Assembly: GCA_964625865.1 (NCBI GenBank)
Contig: CAZVEV010000048.1
Coordinates: forward strand, 1-28,667
Direction of reading: 5' to 3'
DNA length: 28,667 nucleotides
From: CAZVEV01 sp964625865
GTDB lineage: Bacteria > Planctomycetota > Phycisphaerae > SM23-33
In this document: positions 21,996 through 28,667 of the stretch, one piece after another
Position numbering within the stretch: the first letter of the stretch is position 1
How the letters are laid out: each line of letters opens with the position of its first letter
Position numbers and translations under genes: made by a program
The notes under the pieces: model-generated
Database searches by the model: none
What the model saw: only the letters and a program-made list of their open reading frames with translations
Told to the model about the DNA's origin: nothing

Positions 21996-22778
21996 GGAGC
22001 CACAAGAGCGCCCCTCGGCTGACTGCACTTGGCCCGCCGAGGCACTTGTCGTCGTTTTGGCCAACGGAAATGAACGGGCAGCCCTGAATCCACAGAGTCC
22101 ATAATGCCTGTGCCACTATAGCTTTGTGCTATGCACCACGCGATGCACCACATAGTTTGAATCGCTGTTGCTGCCATCCGGCAGTATGGGATAAACAGGC
22201 TTTGAGAGTCGGTTCTGGAGTGCACTATCCTCCCTGAACAGACACCCTTGGCCACCGGATCAGACTCAGAAGAACGACGTTCAGCTTGGGAAGCGGCTGG
22301 TGACTGTGCCTATAGTTCTGTTCAGCATATACTTACGACAAGCACCATGCGGGAGTGACCGACTCGGTGCGGTATGGCTGGCAAGGCGTGACGGACGCAG
22401 TCACCTTCTATGAAGCCGGGTCTGTCAAGGCTGAGTTCTGGGACCATACGCCCACGACATTCACGTTGGAAACGTGATGAGCGACACAGCGTAAGTACTG
22501 ATAACATAGCAACGTGCAAGACCCTTATTGTTGCGATACAGCGCCATTGCATCGCAGTTGGCGATATCGCATAACAGCTTATACAAAAAGAGGTAAAGGG
22601 CGAATACGACGGTGCACAGAGCAGATGATAGTCGTGCCTTGGCCGAGTTTGGGATCATACGAGGTGTGAGTATGAACTCATGTGTGTTTGGGCGTTGTGC
22701 GGGCATCAAACTTTCTGGTCCGCGATAGCCCGGCGCCTTTGACCGTGACTTGACACGCTTTCTGCGGTTCGTCGGATC
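21996..22778. other. gene-poor right edge of the island
   Basis: No convincing gene start is seen on either strand. It holds a stem CCTCGGC / GCCGAGG (about 22015-22042), a 9-bp direct repeat ATGCACCAC (22131-22139 and 22143-22151) and an orphan coding-like stretch described separately. Base composition is more mixed than in the flanking genes. It probably contains the island boundary. Confidence 0.5.
22316..22477 (+). pseudogene. possible 3' remnant of a gene
   Basis: A frame of 53 codons without start codon, from a TAG to a TGA, gives a protein-like sequence (TYDKHHAGVTDSVRYGWQG, then VTDAVTFYEAGSVKAEFWD and TFTLET). Third positions are GC-rich and the composition is protein-like, unlike its surroundings. 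I cannot name the family. It may be what is left of a gene cut by the island or by later deletion. Confidence 0.3.
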
Positions 22779-23960
22779 TCACGTTTCGGATTCGATCCGC
22801 CGCTTCTTGCGGTACTCGCGCGGTGTGACGCCCAGTTCGCGAACAAAGGCTTCGGACATTCGCTTCGATCGGCCGAAGCCGACGTCTCGGGCAATGTCCT
22901 GTATGGGGCGTTTGCTTTGGGTCAGTTCCCGCTTAGCTCGCTCGATCCGCACGCGTTGAATCTCCCTGCCGATCGGCCGATCGAGATACTCTCGGAATTG
23001 GCGTTGCAGGGTCCGTAGTCCGACGCCCGTGGCGCGCGCCACGTCGCCGGCGCCGATGTTCCGCTGACTGTTGGCGGCGATGAACTCCAACGCGGCGGAC
23101 ATCACCGGATCTTCGACGGCGATGAAGTCGGTCGATTCGCGCACGACCAAGCCTTGCGGGGGCAGCAGGATCGGCTCGGTTGGTGGCGCCTCGCCATCCA
23201 TCAATCGGTCCAACAACCGAGCCGCTTCGTAGCCGATGTGATCGAAGCCCAACTCCATGCTGGTCAGTGATGGTCTAGGGTGCTCGCAAAGCGATTCCTC
23301 GTTCCTTCCGGCGATGATCGCCACGTCATGCGGCACGCGCCAGCCGCACTGACGGCACATCTGGGCGACTATGCGGCCCACTGGTTCGCTATTTGCAAAG
23401 ACGCCGATCGGCGGGCGCCAATGGCTAATCAAACTCTCGATTCGCTGCCGATATTTCTGCCACGAGGCGTAGCTCTGTAGGGGGTGAATCGGCAGCGTGA
23501 CCGTATCGCAGGGAAATCCCGCTTCTTTCACTGCGGCCTGGAACGCCGCCGCCTGGATTCTAAACCCACGCTCTCCGCGTCCCAAAGCGGCGAACCGGCG
23601 CAGACCCCGTGCCATCAGATGTTCGGCTCGCAGACGTCCGATCGCTACGCAGTCGGGAAAGACGCCCGGCACCTGCCGCCAAACAGGCGAAGCCATCCAG
23701 ACATTAACCACCGGTAATCCGATTCGGGCGGCCCGTTCGGCTAGTCTCTTGGTAACCCGGGCGATAACACCGTCATAAGGAATCGATTTTGTCCGGCGCG
23801 AGGGCAGGTCTTCGGCGACATACTCGTCGATGGTCGATTCCCAATCTTGTTCTTGCGCATATCGCTGCGCTCCGGCGAATACGCCGATGTGGTATTTGTA
23901 GTTCCACTGCAAGTCGAGCATGAAGGCCACGCGGCGCGGTGTTTCTGGTTTTCGGGTCAT
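22779..23960 (-). CDS. XylR-type regulator (sugar-binding-like + AraC HTH)
   Basis: 393 residues. Residues ~8-275 follow the periplasmic-binding-protein type I (LacI-like) fold: 'RRVAFMLDLQWNYKYHIGVFAGAQRYA', 'PPIGVFANSEPVGRIVAQMCRQCGWRVPHDVAIIAGRNEE', 'PSLTSMELGFDHIGYEAARLLDRLM'. Residues ~285-385 are a double AraC helix-turn-helix ('GAGDVARATGVGLRTLQRQFREYL', 'PIQDIARDVGFGRSKRMSEAFVRELGVTPREYR'). Such XylR proteins of Planctomycetes sense sugars and activate sugar-use genes. No sugar gene lies next to it, so the target is unknown. The Shine-Dalgarno before ATG 23960 is poor. Divergent from moxR with a 187-nt gap. Confidence 0.9.
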   Translation of the reverse strand: MTRKPETPRRVAFMLDLQWNYKYHIGVFAGAQRYAQEQDWESTIDEYVAEDLPSRRTKSIPYDGVIARVTKRLAERAARIGLPVVNVWMASPVWRQVPGVFPDCVAIGRLRAEHLMARGLRRFAALGRGERGFRIQAAAFQAAVKEAGFPCDTVTLPIHPLQSYASWQKYRQRIESLISHWRPPIGVFANSEPVGRIVAQMCRQCGWRVPHDVAIIAGRNEESLCEHPRPSLTSMELGFDHIGYEAARLLDRLMDGEAPPTEPILLPPQGLVVRESTDFIAVEDPVMSAALEFIAANSQRNIGAGDVARATGVGLRTLQRQFREYLDRPIGREIQRVRIERAKRELTQSKRPIQDIARDVGFGRSKRMSEAFVRELGVTPREYRKKRRIESET

Positions 23961-24147
23961 ATCGCAAAATCGACGTTCTTTTTCGCGGAAACGGTGTTTA
24001 TTTGGGTTTAACTATACCAGGAAGACGCGGCAAGGACAAGACAGGCGAGCCCCCGCGGGCCGTGGGTCTGAACCTGGCTGGCAGCACGGTATCATGGCTT
24101 GCCTGCTGCTTGAGCAGTGAAGAAGGACGTACGAAAGGAAGATCCGA

Positions 24148-25173
<1,026 letters not shown>

Positions 25174-25193
25174 GCCCCGCGGAGACCTGAAGT

Positions 25194-26123
25194 ATGTCCG
25201 AACATCTGCCCAAGACCCATTACCTTGACCCCGAGCTGTTGCAGGCCCTCGGGGACCTGGAGCTTGTCGCTCGCGAAGTGGTTGAGGGTCTGCGTGTGGG
25301 GTCCCATCGCAGTCCTCTTCGCGGGTTCAGCACGGAGTTTGCGCACCACCGGCAGTATGCCCCGGGCGACTCGATCCGCGACCTGGACTGGCGTGTCTAC
25401 GGCCGGACGGACCGGTACTATACGAAGCTGTACGAGGCGGAGACCAACTTCGACTGCCACATCCTGATCGACGCCAGCGCGTCGATGAACTACGCGTCCG
25501 GCAAGGTCAGCAAGCTGGAGTACGCCAAGTTCCTGGCCGCGTCGTTGGCGTACCTGGTGCTCAAGCAGCGGGATTCGGTGGGGCTGTCGATCTTCGATTC
25601 CGAGGTGCGGGCGTACCTGCCGCCGCGGTCGGCGATGGGGATCATCCTGGAGATCGACCGGCACCTGCGTGACATTACGCCTGTGCCGAGAAGCAGCGTC
25701 GCGCAGCAGTTGCACGACATCGCCCTGCTGATGAAGCGCCGCTCGTTCGTGATCCTGATCTCGGATCTGCTGGCCGACGTGGATGATATCCTGGTCGGCT
25801 TGGACCATCTCCGGTTCGACGGGCACAACGTCGTGGTCTTCCACACGCTGGACCCGTACGAACTGGAATTCCCGTTCAAGGGCACGTGGCGATTCGAGGG
25901 GTTGGAGGAGGAAGTGCCGCTGACGACACAGCCCGAGCGAATTCGTGACGACTACCTGACCTCGCTGGCCGCGTACCTGGAGGCGTTGCGTCACGGGTGC
26001 GTGGGCGCTCACGTGGATTACACGACGGTCGACACGTCCCGCCCGCTGGACGCGGTGCTCAGCGAGTTCTTCTTCCGTCGTCAATCGACACTGAACGGCC
26101 CGTCGGCCGGAGCACGTGTATGA
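25194..26123 (+). CDS. DUF58 protein (vWA-like, MoxR partner)
   Basis: 309 residues. The DUF58 signature 'STEFAHHRQYAPGDSIRDLDWRVYGRTDRYYTKLYEAET' in parts, followed by a vWA-like fold with the MIDAS-like 'ILIDASASM' and 'SFVILISDLLADVDD'. It is cytoplasmic and is the standard partner of MoxR ATPases. Its TGA overlaps the ATG of the next gene (ATGA), so expression is coupled. The family usually runs to 290-440 residues; this is the short form without N-terminal membrane helices. Confidence 0.93.
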   Translation: MSEHLPKTHYLDPELLQALGDLELVAREVVEGLRVGSHRSPLRGFSTEFAHHRQYAPGDSIRDLDWRVYGRTDRYYTKLYEAETNFDCHILIDASASMNYASGKVSKLEYAKFLAASLAYLVLKQRDSVGLSIFDSEVRAYLPPRSAMGIILEIDRHLRDITPVPRSSVAQQLHDIALLMKRRSFVILISDLLADVDDILVGLDHLRFDGHNVVVFHTLDPYELEFPFKGTWRFEGLEEEVPLTTQPERIRDDYLTSLAAYLEALRHGCVGAHVDYTTVDTSRPLDAVLSEFFFRRQSTLNGPSAGARV

Positions 26124-28303
26124 CCTTCCTGAACCCATGGTTTCTGCTGGCGGGACTCGGGATCGCGCTGCCGATCCTGGCGCACCTGCTGAACCGCTAC
26201 CAGGTCAAGCGGACCGACTGGGCGGCGATGCAGTTCTTAAACCGCACCGTGCGCGTCCGATCGCGGCAGATTCGTTTGCGTGACCTCTTGCTGTTGCTGC
26301 TGCGTTGTTGCGCGGTGCTGCTGATCGTGTTGGCCATCGCGCAGCCTGCGATGGAGCAGGCCGACGGCGTCGGCACGCGGCTGGGCGAGCGTCGCGCGGG
26401 CGTGGTGATCGCCTTGGATGCATCGTTCAGCATGCAACACACTGACGGCGCCGCCACGCGGTTCGAGCGGGCGATCGACAAAGTCGAGACGATCGCCGGG
26501 AGCATACACCCGGGCGACCCGGTGTCGCTGATCCTGCTCGGCGACGAACACGAGGTGGTCCTGCGGAATATGGCGTTCGATCCCGAACGCTTCGGGGCGG
26601 TCCTTCACGCCCAGCAGGCGACGCCCGAGGCCCTGGACCTGGACAGCGTCCCGCGGCGCCTGGCCGAGCTGGTCGAGGAGATGGAGGCGCCGCAGAAGGA
26701 AATCTACATTGTCACCGACATGCAGGAGCAGGACTGGAACGGTCGCTCCGCATGGCGGCGCGAGGCATTCGAGAATCTGGGCCGGATTGCTGACACGTGC
26801 ATTGTTCCCGTGCCCGGCGGGGCGGACAACCTGGCGATCACGAGTCTGGACCTTGTCTCCGGCGTGCTTCGCAGAGGCACGACTGCACGGTACCGCGCAA
26901 CGGTGCGTAACTGCGGGGTCAGTCCTGTTGCGAATGTCAGGGTCAAATGCACAGTCAACAGCATCAACGTGGACACCAAGACCATTGGCGCGATAGCCGC
27001 GGGGGCTTCGGAGACTGTCTCGCTGTTTGTTCCTTTCCAGAATCCCGGACCTGTGCGTATCGTCGCTGAACTCGATACCGACGCGCTGCCGGCGGATAAC
27101 TCTCGCCGAACGGTGGCCATCATTCGGGACCGGGTGTCGGTCTTGTGTGTTGAAGGTTCATCCGACGGGGCGAAGAAGTCCGGCGTACTCATCGCCGCCG
27201 CACTCCGCGCACGGGGCAACGGAGCCGGCCAAGAGGATTTCACCGTGCAGTCGGCGCCGTGGGTTTCCCTGCCCGATCAGGACCTTGACAGCTTCGATGT
27301 CGTGATCCTGGCCGATGTTCCGGACATTGCGCCGGACCAGGCGAAACGTTTTGAGGAATATGTCCGCCAGGGCAATGGCTTGATCTGGTTCGCCGGCGAC
27401 AGCATGAAAGCCGCGATATGGAACGAGCGCGCGGCGCTTGAGGGAACGCGACTGCTGCCGGCGTTGATCGAGCACACCGTAAAGACGAGCGATGCGATGG
27501 GTGTGGGAGGAGCGCTGGATCCGGTTATGCCCGATCATCCGGTGTGCCGACCTCTGGGGTCTCTGCCAGAGGATCTCCTCAGTGAAGCGCGTTTCATGAA
27601 ACTACTGCAAGTAAAGCCTTCGGCCACCAGCGTAACGGTGTTGTCGCTTGCCGGCAGCAGCGCGCCTGTTCTGATCGAACACGCTATCGGGCGAGGACAT
27701 GTCTTTATGTTCACCACTTCGGCAGGGCCGGCATGGAACAACATGGCCGTTACGCCCGTTTTTCCCATGGTTCTCCAACAGATGGTCACATATCTGACCG
27801 CTCGTGAGTTTGAAAAGCCGCGGATGGTCGGCGATTCGCTGGCGCTGTCGTATGTGGATCAGCCTGACGCCAGCGATGCTGTGTTCGATACCCCATCAGG
27901 CCGGACAATCACAGTTCCAGTACGCCAGTACCGCAACCAGTATATGGCCCTGCTCGATCATGCCCGCCAAGACGGTTTCTATATGGCTCGAGTGAGCGTC
28001 CAGGAGCCCGGGGCGCCGGTCGCCGTCAACGTTGACACCAGGGAGTCGAATGTCGAGTGCCTGTCTGCATCCAAGGCGGTAAGCAGTTTTGAGGAAACCG
28101 GCGTAATGGTTGCGAACTCGGATCCAGATCTGATCAGCGCCATCGAACAGATGCGTACGGGACGCTCGTTCTGGCCTATCTTCATGCTTGCGGGCCTGAT
28201 GCTTCTTGTCGTCGAGAGCCTGCTTGCCGATCGCATGCTCAAGGGTTCGTCGTCCGGTAACAAACAGGCGCCGACGCCGTCGCGCACGGAGGACGTCTAT
28301 TAG
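26120..28303 (+). CDS. BatA-like membrane protein with vWA domain
   Basis: 727 residues. The N-terminal BatA-type segment 'FLNPWFLLAGLGIALPILAHLLNR' is a membrane helix, followed by a second ('LLLLLLRCCAVLLIVLAIAQPA'). A vWA domain starts with the MIDAS 'VVIALDASFSM' and continues to about residue 220. A CARDB-like or Ig-like part follows ('YRATVRNCGVSPVANVRVKC'), then a glutamine-amidotransferase-like part ('FDVVILADVPDIAPDQAKRFEEYVRQGNGLIWFAGD'), and a last membrane helix near the C-terminus ('FWPIFMLAGLMLLVVESLL'). It is probably an envelope scaffold working with MoxR. The start is fixed by the 4-nt overlap with the DUF58 gene; the in-frame upstream ATG at 25997 is inside that gene. Confidence 0.92.
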   Translation: MTFLNPWFLLAGLGIALPILAHLLNRYQVKRTDWAAMQFLNRTVRVRSRQIRLRDLLLLLLRCCAVLLIVLAIAQPAMEQADGVGTRLGERRAGVVIALDASFSMQHTDGAATRFERAIDKVETIAGSIHPGDPVSLILLGDEHEVVLRNMAFDPERFGAVLHAQQATPEALDLDSVPRRLAELVEEMEAPQKEIYIVTDMQEQDWNGRSAWRREAFENLGRIADTCIVPVPGGADNLAITSLDLVSGVLRRGTTARYRATVRNCGVSPVANVRVKCTVNSINVDTKTIGAIAAGASETVSLFVPFQNPGPVRIVAELDTDALPADNSRRTVAIIRDRVSVLCVEGSSDGAKKSGVLIAAALRARGNGAGQEDFTVQSAPWVSLPDQDLDSFDVVILADVPDIAPDQAKRFEEYVRQGNGLIWFAGDSMKAAIWNERAALEGTRLLPALIEHTVKTSDAMGVGGALDPVMPDHPVCRPLGSLPEDLLSEARFMKLLQVKPSATSVTVLSLAGSSAPVLIEHAIGRGHVFMFTTSAGPAWNNMAVTPVFPMVLQQMVTYLTAREFEKPRMVGDSLALSYVDQPDASDAVFDTPSGRTITVPVRQYRNQYMALLDHARQDGFYMARVSVQEPGAPVAVNVDTRESNVECLSASKAVSSFEETGVMVANSDPDLISAIEQMRTGRSFWPIFMLAGLMLLVVESLLADRMLKGSSSGNKQAPTPSRTEDVY

Positions 28304-28667
28304 ATGATTAGTTGGTTCTTGAACATATTTCAGGCCGAGCAGATCATGTGGGCGCGTCCGATACCGACCGCCGCCATCGTCGCGGCGTTTGTCGCCGTTG
28401 CGGTCCTTACTGCATACCTCTACCGCAAACGTCGCGGCTTGCCGACGCGGGTACACATCCTGCTGGCTGTCTGCAGGTTGATCGTTCTGTGCATGATTAT
28501 CGCGGTCCTGCTTGAGCCGACGGCCGTCGTCAGGCGAACTCGCACGATCAACCGCCGTCTACCGGTCCTGATTGACGTATCCGAAAGCATGTCCGTGGCG
28601 GACCAACGCATGCGCCCCGAGGATCTTGTCGAGGCGGCCGCGGCGCTTGATATCCTTCCGCCTTCGG
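28304..28667 (+). CDS. vWA-like membrane protein, cut by the window end
   Basis: The first 121 codons are present with no stop before the end. Starts at ATG 28304, directly after the BatA-like stop (TAGATG). Two membrane helices are visible ('IPTAAIVAAFVAVAVLTAYL' and 'ILLAVCRLIVLCMIIAVLL'), then the start of a vWA domain with 'PVLIDVSESMSV' (D-x-S-x-S). It is the usual second large membrane protein of planctomycete MoxR operons. Confidence 0.85.
   Translation, partial: MISWFLNIFQAEQIMWARPIPTAAIVAAFVAVAVLTAYLYRKRRGLPTRVHILLAVCRLIVLCMIIAVLLEPTAVVRRTRTINRRLPVLIDVSESMSVADQRMRPEDLVEAAAALDILPPS

Larger units (their letters stand above)
12159..22700. mobile_element. putative tRNA-Ser integrated island carrying a ubiquitin-like conjugation cassette
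   Basis: The left edge is set by the tRNA-Ser gene, followed by an integrase and an excisionase-like gene. Nearly every gene to about 21.8 kb is on the minus strand, many are small and unrecognised, and the cargo is accessory. The right edge is approximate: chromosomal-type genes resume at 22,779 after gene-poor, AT-richer sequence. I found no second copy of the tRNA 3' end in the window, so the right att site is missing, diverged, or outside. No relaxase, conjugation or replication gene is seen. Confidence 0.65.

Noticed and set aside
22131..22151. Two 9-bp ATGCACCAC direct repeats as an att site or iteron
   Set aside because: Only two short copies 3 nt apart with no replication gene or matching copy by the integrase; too little to support a function.

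Overview
The window is GC-rich, densely coding bacterial DNA and most likely comes from a planctomycete (Phycisphaerae-like) or a close PVC relative. This is inferred from family content: a secreted hydrazine-synthase-alpha-like cytochrome protein with CXXCH haem sites, a TRL-like lipoprotein, a XylR-type regulator (periplasmic-binding fold plus AraC helix-turn-helix), and a MoxR / DUF58 / BatA-like / von Willebrand factor A cluster. The IlvD is of the oxygen-labile E. coli type and a LarA-family racemase is present. Both fit an anaerobic or facultative life but do not prove it.

Left chromosomal part (1-12,160). A minus-strand pair encodes the two-CXXCH secreted protein and a small TRL-like lipoprotein. 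On the plus strand follow a TlpA-like thioredoxin lipoprotein, a DUF1330-like protein, dihydroxy-acid dehydratase (ilvD), a two-helix membrane protein, an MntA-HepT toxin-antitoxin pair, a membrane-anchored HepT-like protein whose RX4H site looks lost, and a LarA-family protein. DNA polymerase IV (dinB) is convergent with LarA. Three long inverted repeats lie between these genes. A tRNA-Ser(GCT) with a TTGACA-N17-TATCCT promoter closes the section.

Island (about 12,160-22,700). Directly after the tRNA come two perfect hairpins, a tyrosine integrase reading towards the tRNA, and an excisionase-like HTH protein. Next is a MerR-like regulator with a near-consensus promoter and a perfect 18-bp palindrome. 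Small accessory genes follow. The core is a ubiquitin-like conjugation cassette on the minus strand. In transcription order it holds a beta-grasp ubiquitin-like protein (82 aa), a fusion of an E2-like domain to a Cys-rich tail of four exact 15-residue CxxC-x4-CxxC repeats, a JAB/JAMM protease with an intact metal site, and a ThiF/E1-like adenylating enzyme. Downstream lie a 30-aa membrane peptide, a DUF4230 membrane protein, an Arg-rich peptide and a coiled-coil protein. Upstream lie three lineage-specific genes, two of which share a duplicated module, behind an AT-rich promoter. The gene order matches that of bacterial Bil defence operons (Ubl, E2, JAB, E1), but the E2 carries a RING-like zinc array. 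No right-hand att repeat is visible. About 0.8 kb of gene-poor sequence with a gene remnant marks the right edge.

Right chromosomal part (22,779-28,667). A XylR-like regulator is divergent from a MoxR - DUF58 - BatA-like operon that runs off the window in a further vWA membrane protein. It is probably an envelope or metal-chaperone type MoxR system.
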